Shown: positions 1 to 10,945, counted from the first letter of the stretch. The stretch is DNA of 18,718 nucleotides from Chromatiales bacterium (GCA_030614035.1 JAUWKW010000003.1:1-18718); one strand, 5' to 3'. Numbers and translations: made by a program. The notes: generated from the sequence alone by a model not told the origin.

Positions 1-327
1 GACCTGAGTGAAGCCGAATCCCTGCAGGCAGCTCATCATCAGCGCAGTTGCGGTAGCACCATCGGCATCGAAATCCCCGAGAACCATGCCGTGGTCCTGT
101 TGGCTCCGAGCCGCTGCCAGTAAATCTGCCGCCTCGGCGGCGCCTGGAAGCTGTCCGACGGGAATCATCGCCGCCAGCGAAACGTCCATCTCGGCTGGGG
201 ATACCTGTCGGGATGCTAATACGCGGCGAAGCACGGGATGTAAATCCACCGGCAACGCGCGTTCCAACTCGTGTGGTACCGGTCGTCTGTGGATGAGGCG
301 GCGTATCGAAATATCGGGGTCAGTCAT
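1..327 (-). CDS. recJ: Single-stranded-DNA-specific exonuclease RecJ, N-terminal part (cut by window start)
   Basis: RecJ is a 5'-3' single-strand DNA exonuclease of the DHH phosphoesterase family that acts in recombination and mismatch repair. Only the first 109 residues are visible, and the frame runs open off the left edge. The decisive feature is the first DHH-family metal-binding motif, GDFDADGATATAL, at about residues 87-99. Before it lies the usual helical lead-in (LERALPVDLHPVLRRVLASR). ATG at 327 is the first ATG in frame. An in-frame GTG lies two codons upstream at 333, and the frame stays open further, so the start is uncertain; no good Shine-Dalgarno sequence precedes either. The gene is divergent from the Mth938-like gene at 404. 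Family assignment is secure from the motif; the start is inferred. Confidence 0.9.
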   Translation of the reverse strand, partial: MTDPDISIRRLIHRRPVPHELERALPVDLHPVLRRVLASRQVSPAEMDVSLAAMIPVGQLPGAAEAADLLAAARSQQDHGMVLGDFDADGATATALMMSCLQGFGFTQV

Positions 328-351
328 TTGCACACTTGTCGGGTTTGTACC

Positions 352-379
352 TTGACCAGTCGCCGTGCGATCCTAAAGC
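352..379 (+). promoter_or_regulatory. Candidate sigma-70 promoter for the Mth938-like gene
   Basis: In the 76-base gap between the divergent recJ and Mth938-like genes, TTGACC (352-357) matches the -35 consensus at five of six bases. It is followed after 16 bases by TAAAGC (374-379), a poor -10. This would place transcription start about 18 bases before the ATG at 404. The -35 is good and the -10 weak, so this is a suggestion only. I found no convincing promoter for recJ in the same gap. Confidence 0.25.
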
Positions 380-403
380 AATGAAGACCGTTCGAACTCA
401 GTC

Positions 404-781
404 ATGAAACTGTCTGCAGAATCCGGTTCCGGTAACGTAATACGCTCGTTCAAGCCCGGTGAATTGCGTCTTACCGAACAAACGTTTGACGTTCATGTCA
501 TCTTGTCAGCCAACAAAATTATCCGGGACTGGAAACCGGCAGCTTTCTCAGAACTGAGCATAGCGGATTTTGAACCGGCCATCGCTCTGGATCCGGAGAT
601 CATCCTGTTCGGTACTGGCGAACGGCAACGATTCCCCGACAATGCGCTAATGACTGAAATCATGCGCCAGGGTATCGCGTTCGAAGTCATGGATACGGCC
701 GCCGCCTGTCGCACGTTTAACGTACTCGTGTCCGAGTTCCGCGAGGTTGTTGCGGCACTGCTGGTTCAGAATCTCCGTTAG
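404..781 (+). CDS. Mth938-like (DUF498) domain protein
   Basis: A 125-residue protein of the Mth938/DUF498 family, which includes bacterial proteins of unknown function and the mitochondrial complex I assembly factor NDUFAF3. The family signature is clear: LDPEIILFGTGERQRFP near residues 62-78, and in the C-terminal half GIAFEVMDTAAACRTFNVL (90-108) followed by an amphipathic helix. There is no signal peptide or membrane segment, so it is probably cytosolic. ATG at 404 has only a weak purine stretch upstream. The gene converges on nlpD with three bases between the stop codons and is divergent from recJ. Family membership is seen in the sequence; a biochemical role cannot be given, and a link to respiratory complex assembly is only by analogy with the eukaryotic member. 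Confidence 0.85.
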   Translation: MKLSAESGSGNVIRSFKPGELRLTEQTFDVHVILSANKIIRDWKPAAFSELSIADFEPAIALDPEIILFGTGERQRFPDNALMTEIMRQGIAFEVMDTAAACRTFNVLVSEFREVVAALLVQNLR

Positions 782-784
782 ATA

Positions 785-1459
785 TCATCTCGACGGCAGG
801 TAATCTAATGGATCAACTGGCTTGCCGTTGCGGCGTATCTCGAAATGCAGCGCCGGCTGTTGCGACGAAGTCTCACCCATTCTGGCGATTTTCTGGCCGG
901 CGGTAATCTGCTGTCCCTCTGCGACCAACAACACCGAATTGTATCCATAGGCACTCAGATAGCTTGCGTTGTGCTTGATGATGGCCAGTTGGCCGTAGCC
1001 AATCAGTCCACTTCCGGCATACACCACCTGACCATCTGCAGCTGCGACAACGGACTGGCCCGTTTGGCCGGTAATTCGTATACCGGACTGGGTCTTTGGC
1101 GACTGACCAAACCCCAGCGCCAGTTTGCCGTCGGTCGGCCAGCGCCACTGTGGCGCTGGCGCCGCCGGAGCCGTGGCGGTGCTGGTGTTTTCTTTGCTGG
1201 TTGCCGCCATTGCGGATGATCCACTGTCCGGGCCGGTTAGGCGGATCTGCTGGCCGGGACGAATCAGCGTGCCGTCGCCTAAGTCGTTCCACCGTGCAAG
1301 TGTTCGGTAATCGATGTTGTATTGCCAGGCGATTGAATACAGGGTCTCGCCGGACCTGACCGTGTGGTATTCAGGGGTCCAGCGCAGCGCCTGGCCCCCG
1401 CAGGAAACTAACGATGCGCAGGCAATGAAAACACAGAGGTATACGGCAAAAGCTTTCAA
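785..1459 (-). CDS. nlpD: NlpD-like lipoprotein: LysM plus degenerate LytM (M23) domain
   Basis: An envelope lipoprotein of the NlpD type, which activates the N-acetylmuramoyl-L-alanine amidase (AmiC in E. coli) during daughter-cell separation. Residues 1-20 are a lipoprotein signal with lipobox LVSC (Cys20). A LysM peptidoglycan-binding domain covers about 31-75, an Ala/Thr/Ser/Pro-rich linker 76-103, and a LytM domain 105-222. Aligned to active M23 peptidases, three of the four zinc ligands are lost (Gln124, Arg128 and Ala203; His205 remains), so it should be an activator and not a hydrolase, as in E. coli NlpD. The start is TTG: a stop codon lies immediately upstream in frame, and no ATG or GTG precedes the lipobox. 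The start overlaps the yqaA stop (TTGA). It is the last gene of surE-pcm-yqaA-nlpD; rpoS does not follow. Confidence 0.88.
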   Translation of the reverse strand: MKAFAVYLCVFIACASLVSCGGQALRWTPEYHTVRSGETLYSIAWQYNIDYRTLARWNDLGDGTLIRPGQQIRLTGPDSGSSAMAATSKENTSTATAPAAPAPQWRWPTDGKLALGFGQSPKTQSGIRITGQTGQSVVAAADGQVVYAGSGLIGYGQLAIIKHNASYLSAYGYNSVLLVAEGQQITAGQKIARMGETSSQQPALHFEIRRNGKPVDPLDYLPSR

Positions 1460-2034
1460 TTACGCAGAGCAATGTAAGCCAACAGACCCATCCCCACCAG
1501 AGCCCATCCGACGACGTCAATATGTCGTTTCAGGTTGCTTTCGAAGCGGGGCCCGCCCCAGACGATTAGCCCGGCCACCAGGAAAAAGCGTGCTCCCCGG
1601 CCCGCCAGCGAGGCAAGCAAAAACGGCGCCAGTAGCATTGACATAGCTCCCGCCGCGATCGTAAATATTTTGTACGGTATCGGTGAAAAGCCGGCGGCCA
1701 GCACCGCCCAGAATCCCCAGGTCTGGAACCACAACCGTGCCGTAAGATACGCATCCCAATACTCCAGGCGGTGTAACAACGGCTCGATCGCCTCGAATGC
1801 CAGTGCGCCGATCAGGTAACCGGCCGCGCCGCCGATAACCGAAGCGACCGTCGTAAGACCTGCAAAACGCCAGGCGTGACCGGGCTTTGCCAGCACCATC
1901 GGAGCGAGCATGACATCCGGCGGAATCGGGAAAAACGATGATTCCGAGAAACTCAATGCAGCGAGGTACCATGGCGCTTTAGGGTGCTTTGACCAAGTCA
2001 TCACCCGGTCGAACAGCATTGAAAACAGTCGCAT
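1456..2034 (-). CDS. yqaA: YqaA-type DedA-family (SNARE-associated) inner-membrane protein
   Basis: A 192-residue polytopic membrane protein of the DedA/SNARE-associated (VTT domain) superfamily; some DedA proteins are reported to be lipid transporters or flippases. The family traits are visible: SESSFFPIPPDVML at residues 30-43 in the first re-entrant region, the matching GFSPIPYKIFTIAAG at 115-129, and GRGARFF at 145-151 with the conserved arginine. Hydrophobic stretches lie near 57-80, 107-130, 132-160 and 173-190. I chose ATG at 2034, which overlaps the pcm stop by one base (TAATG) and gives [10 protein letters not shown]; a longer in-frame reading from 2076 would lie inside pcm. The 3' end overlaps the nlpD start. 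YqaA is often found between pcm and nlpD. Its substrate is unknown. Confidence 0.87.
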   Translation of the reverse strand: MRLFSMLFDRVMTWSKHPKAPWYLAALSFSESSFFPIPPDVMLAPMVLAKPGHAWRFAGLTTVASVIGGAAGYLIGALAFEAIEPLLHRLEYWDAYLTARLWFQTWGFWAVLAAGFSPIPYKIFTIAAGAMSMLLAPFLLASLAGRGARFFLVAGLIVWGGPRFESNLKRHIDVVGWALVGMGLLAYIALRN

Positions 2035-2726
2035 TACTGTTTGTCCGGAAGCATTGGCACAAACGAGACCCGGCACAGATCCTCCTGCTCGAAGCCCGCT
2101 TGCGTCCTGGTAACGCGTATAAGGTTCTGGATACCGGAAGACCCAACGGGAATCACCAAGCGGCCGCCGGGAGCCAGCTGCTCGAGGAGCACTTCCGGCA
2201 CCCCCTCAGGAGCGGCTGAGACGATGATCCCGTCGAATGGCGCCTGACCCGGCCAGCCGCGATGTCCATCGTCATGTCGAAATCTAAGGTTCGTGACATC
2301 GAGCAGCGCCAGTCGCCTCCTGGCCGCCTCCAATAACGGCCCAACCCGTTCGATCGAAAAAATCTGGCGCACCAGGGGAGCAAGAACCGCGGTCTGATAG
2401 CCCGACCCGGTACCTACTTCGAGGACTTTTTTCGGTACGCGTAAATCGCCATTTTCCTGCAACAGGGCCTGGGTCATCAGCGCGACGATATATGGCTGCG
2501 AAATGGTCTGGCCCTGGCCGATGGGCAGGGCATTGTCCTCGTAGGCTCTGCTTTCCAGCGCCTCATCAACGAACAGGTGACGCGGAACGCTGCGGATGCG
2601 ATCCAGAATCTGTGGATTGCTGATGCCGTTTTGCTCCAGCCGTTGCACCAGACGCTCACGGGTCCGGGCCGCCGTCATGCCGATGCCGCTCAAATTGTGC
2701 GGGTCGGTTTTCACTGCGCCAGCCAT
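2034..2726 (-). CDS. pcm: Protein-L-isoaspartate O-methyltransferase
   Basis: Pcm methylates abnormal L-isoaspartyl residues in damaged proteins using S-adenosylmethionine, starting their repair. The protein (230 residues from this start) shows the family block [13 protein letters not shown] at 66-78 and the SAM-binding motif [17 protein letters not shown] at 101-116. FDGIIVSAA (164-172) and [12 protein letters not shown] (184-195) follow. ATG at 2726 overlaps the end of surE by 16 bases. ATG at 2678 (Met17, [10 protein letters not shown]) would give a 214-residue protein closer to the usual length, and neither has a clear Shine-Dalgarno site. The gene sits in the classical surE-pcm pair, both linked to stationary-phase survival in E. 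coli, and its stop overlaps the yqaA start. Confidence 0.95.
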   Translation of the reverse strand: MAGAVKTDPHNLSGIGMTAARTRERLVQRLEQNGISNPQILDRIRSVPRHLFVDEALESRAYEDNALPIGQGQTISQPYIVALMTQALLQENGDLRVPKKVLEVGTGSGYQTAVLAPLVRQIFSIERVGPLLEAARRRLALLDVTNLRFRHDDGHRGWPGQAPFDGIIVSAAPEGVPEVLLEQLAPGGRLVIPVGSSGIQNLIRVTRTQAGFEQEDLCRVSFVPMLPDKQ

Positions 2727-3457
2727 GTGCTCAGGATGGCGACACTATCGTGGCGCGTCAGGTCTATCTGCAGCGGCGTCACCGAAATGCAGGTCTGCTC
2801 AATTGCGTAGAAATCGGTGCCCGGACCTGCGTCCTGACCAGCCCCCGCCGGTCCAACCCAATACACGGTTCGGCCTTTCGGGTCCTTCGACGTCACGACC
2901 GGCTCCGAACGATGCCGAGCCCCGAGCCGGGTTGCTTCTATACCATTCAGCTCGCCATAGGGCACATCCGGGACATTGATGTTGAGAATGGTATCCGCGG
3001 GTAACGGCGATACCATCAATCGTTCAACCAACTCACGGGTTGCCTGCGCGGCCGTATCGAAGTGCTTGGGCGGGTCACCGGCAAGTGACACTGCAATGGC
3101 AGGCAGCCCAAGAAAGCGACCCTCAATCGCCGCTGCAACGGTTCCCGAATACAGCACATCGTCGCCAAGATTGGACCCGTGATTGATTCCGGCAATCACC
3201 ATGTCGGGATCGCCTGCGTCCAGCATTCCAGTAATTGCCAAGTGGACACAATCGGTAGGGGTGCCATTGACATAATGGATGTCGTCCCGCGTTTTCTCTA
3301 CGCGCAGCGGCATGTCCAAGGTCAGCGAATGGCTGGCTCCGCTTTGATTACGGTCCGGCGCCACAATGACCAGTTCCGCAAGATCTGACAATGCCAGTGC
3401 GAGTGTCGTCAACCCCTCAGCGTGGTAGCCATCGTCATTGCTGAGGAGAATCTTCAT
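2711..3457 (-). CDS. surE: 5'/3'-nucleotidase SurE
   Basis: SurE is a metal-dependent phosphatase acting on nucleoside monophosphates and some polyphosphates, tied to survival in stationary phase. The 248-residue protein has the full set of metal-site residues at family positions: Asp8 and Asp9 in [13 protein letters not shown], Ser39 in [10 protein letters not shown], and Asn92 in [19 protein letters not shown] placed the start at ATG 3457 because it gives the canonical N terminus [10 protein letters not shown]; the frame stays open 52 codons further upstream but encodes no recognisable SurE sequence there. SurE is the first gene of the surE-pcm-yqaA-nlpD group and is divergent from smr across 129 bases. 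Confidence 0.97.
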   Translation of the reverse strand: MKILLSNDDGYHAEGLTTLALALSDLAELVIVAPDRNQSGASHSLTLDMPLRVEKTRDDIHYVNGTPTDCVHLAITGMLDAGDPDMVIAGINHGSNLGDDVLYSGTVAAAIEGRFLGLPAIAVSLAGDPPKHFDTAAQATRELVERLMVSPLPADTILNINVPDVPYGELNGIEATRLGARHRSEPVVTSKDPKGRTVYWVGPAGAGQDAGPGTDFYAIEQTCISVTPLQIDLTRHDSVAILSTWLAQ

Positions 3458-3586
3458 TGCTCTGTTACAAAAACCGCGGTAATCCTCGCAGCCAAAGAAA
3501 ATGTAGTTATCGGATCGGCAGGTTGCATGCTCTCGCGGTATATTGTGATGAGCCTGCCAACCGGCGCATGGATATACGACCCCCAC

Positions 3587-4141
3587 ATGGCCGAGGACCG
3601 CAACGACAAACATAGCAAGTCTAAAGAGGACGCGCTATTCAGGCAGTCGGTCAGCGGCACGCGGCCATTGGACACCAAGAAACGCCATTTGGGGTCATCG
3701 GCTCCACCGGCGGCTGCGCGCTCCGCCCGGCGCGAAAAAACATCGGCCATGGAGGAGGCTCCCGCCCATCCGCCTGCCAAAGACATCGAATTCGGGGAAG
3801 CGCTGGCCTTCAAACGCCCGCAAGTACCCCGATCGGTCATGCGACAGCTGCGGCGGGGTAAGTTTGCAGTGCAAGACGAAATGGACTTGCATGGACTCAT
3901 CGCTTCTGAGGCCCATGAACGTTTGCGCGAATTTATAACGGTGTGCAATCGAAGGGGCATCAAGTGCGTGCGAATCGTGCACGGCAAGGGACTGCGTTCG
4001 GGATCCACAGGCCCGGTACTCAAAACCAAAGTGAACCATTGGCTGCGCCAATGGGATGAAGTACTCGCGTTTTGCTCGACTCCACCCCGAGACGGCGGGA
4101 CCGGCGCAGTATACGTGCTATTAAGTAACGGCCGACCGTAG
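3587..4141 (+). CDS. Smr-domain protein (SmrA/SmrB-like endonuclease family)
   Basis: A 184-residue protein with a C-terminal Smr (small MutS-related) domain, a fold found in nicking nucleases and in SmrB, which cleaves mRNA between collided ribosomes in E. coli. The N terminus ([15 protein letters not shown], about 15-29) followed by a charged, Ala/Pro-rich linker resembles stand-alone proteobacterial Smr proteins. The Smr domain starts near 97 and carries DLHG (100-103), [12 protein letters not shown] (128-139) and the C-terminal [10 protein letters not shown] (170-179). The DxH and HGKG motifs expected in the active site are intact. I chose ATG at 3587 ([10 protein letters not shown]); an in-frame ATG at 3548 is possible, and neither has a convincing ribosome binding site. 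It is one of only two genes on the plus strand here. DNA versus RNA as its target cannot be decided from sequence. Confidence 0.87.
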   Translation: MAEDRNDKHSKSKEDALFRQSVSGTRPLDTKKRHLGSSAPPAAARSARREKTSAMEEAPAHPPAKDIEFGEALAFKRPQVPRSVMRQLRRGKFAVQDEMDLHGLIASEAHERLREFITVCNRRGIKCVRIVHGKGLRSGSTGPVLKTKVNHWLRQWDEVLAFCSTPPRDGGTGAVYVLLSNGRP

Positions 4142-4173
4142 CGAAGCCGTCGCCTCGATGAAGCAGAATCGAT

Positions 4174-4192
4174 ACGGACCGACTGAGTCCGT
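4174..4192 (+). terminator. Small hairpin between convergent smr and isomerase genes
   Basis: A perfect 6-base-pair stem, ACGGAC (4174-4179) and GTCCGT (4187-4192), with a 7-base loop lies in the 82-base gap between the convergent stops at 4141 and 4224. The position suits a bidirectional terminator, but no T-run follows on either strand. Intrinsic termination would be weak and the assignment is tentative. Confidence 0.3.
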
Positions 4193-4223
4193 TGTAAACG
4201 CCGCGTCTCGCACGCCGCTGCGG

Positions 4224-4967
4224 TCACTTGCGCAGATTCTCAACGAGACCTTGCATAGCCGCCTGCGTTTCTTCGCTGAACCAATAATCGGTTGCCACAT
4301 CGGCGTCATCAGCAGCTTTTAGTTCCTGAAGGAATTTATCCTTGGCTAACAAGCGCGTCCGATTCATCGCAATAGGTGGCAAACTGATGGTCTGTTGGGC
4401 CCATGCCAGCGCCTGCTGGACCACAGCGTCAGGCTCGGCCAACTCATCCACCAGGCCACAGTCTCTGGCCTGCTCAGGGGAGAGCAACAGGCCCGAAGTG
4501 GCCAGTTGTGCAGCCCGACGGCCACCTACCAGGCGCTCCAGGGCGAGCAGGATCGTGCGTGGTACCGGTAACCCGACCCGTACTTCGTTGAATCCAATTT
4601 TGAATGACCCTGCTGCAGACACCCGGTAGTCGCAATGAACTGCCAGCACCGCTCCACCGGCTGGACTATGGCCGGTAATCGCCGCAACCACCGGCACGGA
4701 ACTGCCGGCCAATGAGGTCATCAGACTCAGAAACGCAGTCCAGAACCGGTTGATTGCCGTCCGGTCCAGTTGCAGCAACTCCGGAACATCCAGTCCGCCA
4801 CTGAACATACCCGGCAACCCTGACAGGATGATCGCCTGGGCACCCTGCACACAGGCACTCGCGTGAGCGCTAGCGATCGAATCGACCATCTCCACGTTCA
4901 GCGCATTAGCTGGCGGTCTGTTCATCCGGATTTCCAAAACCTCACCGTGTTCGATCGTATTCAGCAT
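4224..4967 (-). CDS. Crotonase family protein, probable delta3,delta2-enoyl-CoA isomerase
   Basis: A 247-residue crotonase (enoyl-CoA hydratase/isomerase superfamily). The oxyanion-hole region is MFSGGLDV (54-61), and the second motif is HSPAGGAVLAVHCDYRV (100-116). Hydratases carry two catalytic glutamates. Here the first position is Val107, while the second, Glu128 in GFNEVRVGLP, is kept. That pattern and the surrounding sequence closely resemble mitochondrial ECI1 as I recall it (SPAGG...CDYR...GLNE), a single-Glu isomerase that shifts double bonds during unsaturated fatty acid beta-oxidation. I therefore favour an isomerase; another crotonase activity remains possible. The ATG at 4967 has a good site GGAGA with 7-base spacing. 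It lies between ftsB and surE, where ispD-ispF-truD are common, and has no beta-oxidation partner in the window. Confidence 0.82.
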   Translation of the reverse strand: MLNTIEHGEVLEIRMNRPPANALNVEMVDSIASAHASACVQGAQAIILSGLPGMFSGGLDVPELLQLDRTAINRFWTAFLSLMTSLAGSSVPVVAAITGHSPAGGAVLAVHCDYRVSAAGSFKIGFNEVRVGLPVPRTILLALERLVGGRRAAQLATSGLLLSPEQARDCGLVDELAEPDAVVQQALAWAQQTISLPPIAMNRTRLLAKDKFLQELKAADDADVATDYWFSEETQAAMQGLVENLRK

Positions 4968-5050
4968 TGTCTGGTCTCCGGCGCGGAGCGCTGTTTCTCA
5001 CGGCCAAGGATGACTTGGGTCACTGCAAACCTTTCCGCATAACCCACGCG

Positions 5051-5087
5051 GCGGCGCCAGCCCGGTGCCGGATGAAACCGGCGCCGC
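5051..5087. repeat. GC-rich inverted repeat directly downstream of ftsB
   Basis: GCGGCGCC (5051-5058) and GGCGCCGC (5080-5087) form a perfect 8-base-pair stem around a 21-base loop, starting two bases past the ftsB stop. On the minus strand, the direction of ftsB transcription, no T-run follows. On the plus strand TTTTATTCTTT follows, so in form it is an intrinsic terminator facing antisense. It may fold at the end of the pyrG-kdsA-eno-ftsB transcript to help termination or protect the 3' end; the role is inferred. Confidence 0.4.
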
Positions 5088-5089
5088 TT

Positions 5090-5386
5090 TTATTCTTTCG
5101 GATCGGCCACAGCGGTTCCGAAAAGATAGAAGTTTTCGTCGGATCCCACCATGCCCAGATCCGATCGGGCACGTTCTTCCAGCGCCGAAAAACCGCTTTT
5201 CAGATCCTCGACTTCGGCATTCAGCTGGTCATTTTGGTCTTTCAGGTGCCGATTCTCGGCAGCCTGCGCCTCCACCCGGTCCTCCAGCCGCCAGACCTCG
5301 CGAAACCCATCTTCCGACACCCATAGCCGGTACTGCAGTGTTGTCAACAACATCAGTAACAGCAAAGTAAGAATCCGCATTAGCAT
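5090..5386 (-). CDS. ftsB: Cell division protein FtsB
   Basis: A small bitopic inner-membrane protein of the FtsQ-FtsB-FtsL division subcomplex that controls septal peptidoglycan synthesis. The 98 residues give a short cytosolic start, one transmembrane helix (about 4-18, LTLLLLMLL), a periplasmic coiled coil (about 29-64), and the conserved tail ALEERARSDLGMV...ENFY (68-87). Length and pattern match E. coli FtsB (about 103 residues). I chose ATG 5386, which has AGGCG at 5396-5392 five bases upstream; ATG 5380 (MRILTLLLL) is an equally plausible start. The frame stays open upstream into eno but is not FtsB-like there. It follows eno by 17 bases, the usual eno-ftsB pairing, but ispD does not follow. 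Confidence 0.9.
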   Translation of the reverse strand: MLMRILTLLLLMLLTTLQYRLWVSEDGFREVWRLEDRVEAQAAENRHLKDQNDQLNAEVEDLKSGFSALEERARSDLGMVGSDENFYLFGTAVADPKE

Positions 5387-5403
5387 GTGTTCGCCTGAAG
5401 TCC

Positions 5404-6729
<1,326 letters not shown>

Positions 6730-6744
6730 TCAAATCGTAACCGT

Positions 6745-9230
<2,486 letters not shown>

Positions 9231-9275
9231 TCACTCCCAACCCTGACTATCCATCCGGCACCTGATGCATCCTGC

Positions 9276-9306
9276 ATAACAAAACCGCACTCCGTGTGGA
9301 CGCCAA
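9276..9306 (-). promoter_or_regulatory. pyrG: Candidate promoter for the pyrG-kdsA-eno-ftsB unit
   Basis: Read on the minus strand, TTGGCG (9306-9301) and TGTTAT (9281-9276) are separated by 19 bases. Each matches the sigma-70 consensus at four of six positions. The spacing is long, so the call is weak, but the place is right: a leader of about 40 bases would precede the strong pyrG ribosome binding site. Confidence 0.25.
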
Positions 9307-9319
9307 TAAAATTCCGGCC

Positions 9320-9360
9320 GGAGCCAGCATCCGTAGGTGGTCTGCCTAAAAACAGGCTCC
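9320..9360 (-). repeat. Inverted repeat in the tilS-pyrG gap, possible terminator
   Basis: GGAGCC (9320-9325) pairs with GGCTCC (9355-9360). Inside lies a second small stem, GCCT (9344-9347) with AGGC (9354-9357), which competes with it. On the minus strand the outer stem is followed by CGGCCGGAATTTTATT, a short T-rich run, so it could end the accA-tilS transcript. The stem is short and the loop large; evidence is limited. I see no gene in the 232 bases 9228-9459. Confidence 0.3.
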
Positions 9361-9459
9361 CCAGAAAGCGTGCTCCGGCCTTACAAACGCTCCACTAGGA
9401 GATCCCAGGTCGGTATTACAAACTACCAGATCACCCGTCGCGCCACAATGGACGCCGGG

Positions 9460-10836
9460 CTATCGGAGGTCCTGGGGGCCGCGCCAATCCAGCCGATAGC
9501 CTTGTTCGCCGTGCCGGGGGGTCGCTTGCGTGTCGACCCAAAGGTCACCAACCGCAACCAACCGCTCTCCTGCATAGATAAGCGGAACGTGACCGCGCAT
9601 CCACGGCACGACCCCCGCTTCCTGAAACAGATTTTTCAGGGTCCTGCTGTGGCGCTCCCCAGTCGGGCGGATGCGTTCCCCGCCACCGCGAAATTTCACG
9701 GTCAGCGATTTCTCCAGAACCTGCTGCGCGAGCCCCGAGTCGGTGGTCTGCTCGACCTGCAAGCAGCCCCGCACCGGCCCCAGATCGAGTTCTGTAGTCG
9801 GATCCCACTCATAGGCTGACCTGGCATTGGTGTTGTCGAAATCGTGATCCGGCAGAAAATAGATCTGGTCGCGGTAACGACGAATCTGCACTCCGGGCCA
9901 GCAGACCTGCGGCTGACTATCGCCACGCGCTTCCAGCAAGCCACTGATGACGGTCCCGATTTGGCGGCCGGTTGGATACGGGTAACCCAACCTGCGCAGC
10001 GCATAGCGGATCAAGTTATTCTGCCGGTCGGCTGGCAACTCTTGCAATGGGCCCAGCCGCAACCGATTACCTACCAGCGCAGCAGCCGCATCCTGCTGTG
10101 CCACCTGCTCCAGAATTGAAGACGCCTCCGCGCAATGGCGTGCTGATCTCGCTACGGTCGCCGCGGCAGCGGGCCAGCGTGCTTCAAGTAGCGGGAGAAC
10201 TTCATGCCGCAGGTAATTGCGATCGAGATTCGTGTCTCGATTGCTGGGGTCATCAAGCCAGTCCAGATCAAGCTCGTCCGCATAAGCCGCAATTTCTGCG
10301 CTACTAATCTCGAGCAATGGGCGAAACAGCCAGCCGCTGCCGAACGCAGTTTGTAGCGGCATTGCCGCCAGACCGGCAACACCCGCGCCCCGCAAGAGCT
10401 GCAACAATAACGTTTCCAGCTGATCCTGCTGGTGCTGCGCTGTGACGAGAACTTCGCCAGGCTGCACTTGTTCGCGGAGCAGGTCGTAACGCGCCTGCCG
10501 CGCGGCCGCTTCGGGCCCGACGCCGGAGCTCAGATCCACCACCACTTGGTGTACGTCCAGTGGGATCTGAAGCCCGGCGCAAACGGCGCGACAGTGGTCC
10601 GCCCATTGGCCGGCCCGGGCGTGCATCTGATGATTGACGTGAATCGCGCGCAGTGGCATGACAGGCGCCCCAGAATACGCCTGCACCAACGAGTGCAGTA
10701 GTACCGTCGAATCGATCCCCCCGCTGAACGCAACACAGAGCGAGCTTACCGCAGGATCGATCCTCAATTTATCGACGCGGGACGTGAGCTCCGCGAGAAT
10801 CGAGGTCGAGGTTTTGAGTGGACGATTGCCTGACAT
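9460..10836 (-). CDS. tilS: tRNA(Ile)-lysidine synthase TilS
   Basis: TilS attaches lysine to C34 of the CAU-anticodon tRNA(Ile) using ATP, giving lysidine and switching both charging and decoding from Met to Ile. The N-terminal PP-loop domain shows SGGIDST at 38-44, HVNHQMHARAG at 66-76, and the AQHQQDQLET region at 133-142. In the last, the pair of aspartates found in most TilS (HLDDQ) has become Gln137-Asp138. A helical middle domain and a C-terminal domain follow, with FRGGGERIRPTGE, SRTLKNLFQEAGVVPWMR and the final GDLWVD. The length (458) is slightly above E. coli TilS. ATG at 10836 lacks a clear Shine-Dalgarno sequence. The accA-tilS-pyrG order is common in gammaproteobacteria. Confidence 0.95.
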   Translation of the reverse strand: MSGNRPLKTSTSILAELTSRVDKLRIDPAVSSLCVAFSGGIDSTVLLHSLVQAYSGAPVMPLRAIHVNHQMHARAGQWADHCRAVCAGLQIPLDVHQVVVDLSSGVGPEAAARQARYDLLREQVQPGEVLVTAQHQQDQLETLLLQLLRGAGVAGLAAMPLQTAFGSGWLFRPLLEISSAEIAAYADELDLDWLDDPSNRDTNLDRNYLRHEVLPLLEARWPAAAATVARSARHCAEASSILEQVAQQDAAAALVGNRLRLGPLQELPADRQNNLIRYALRRLGYPYPTGRQIGTVISGLLEARGDSQPQVCWPGVQIRRYRDQIYFLPDHDFDNTNARSAYEWDPTTELDLGPVRGCLQVEQTTDSGLAQQVLEKSLTVKFRGGGERIRPTGERHSRTLKNLFQEAGVVPWMRGHVPLIYAGERLVAVGDLWVDTQATPRHGEQGYRLDWRGPQDLR

Positions 10837-10945
10837 GGCCGCTTGTGTCCCGGTGGCATGCTTCTAACGACAGTGCACCTACACTTACCGCCCAGAGGTG
10901 CCACGAACGGTGATCAGTGCCGTCTTGTCGCCGATGACATTACGA

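Noticed and set aside
8..355. Plus-strand open frame opposite recJ, 115 codons
   Set aside because: The minus strand over the same bases encodes a clear RecJ N terminus with GDFDADGA. The plus-strand protein has a biased Ser/Arg/Ala composition and no recognisable motif.
3539..3544. TATATT as a -10 box for smr
   Set aside because: No -35-like hexamer lies 16 to 18 bases upstream and there is no extended -10, so the promoter cannot be supported.
3454..4227. Minus-strand open frame of 257 codons opposite smr
   Set aside because: The plus strand encodes a clear Smr domain here; the minus-strand product is Arg/Ser-rich without motifs and would overlap the surE start region and the isomerase stop.
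9337..9819. Plus-strand open frame of 160 codons reaching from the tilS-pyrG gap into tilS
   Set aside because: Most of it is antisense to the TilS C-terminal domain; the part in the gap has no ribosome binding site or recognisable sequence.
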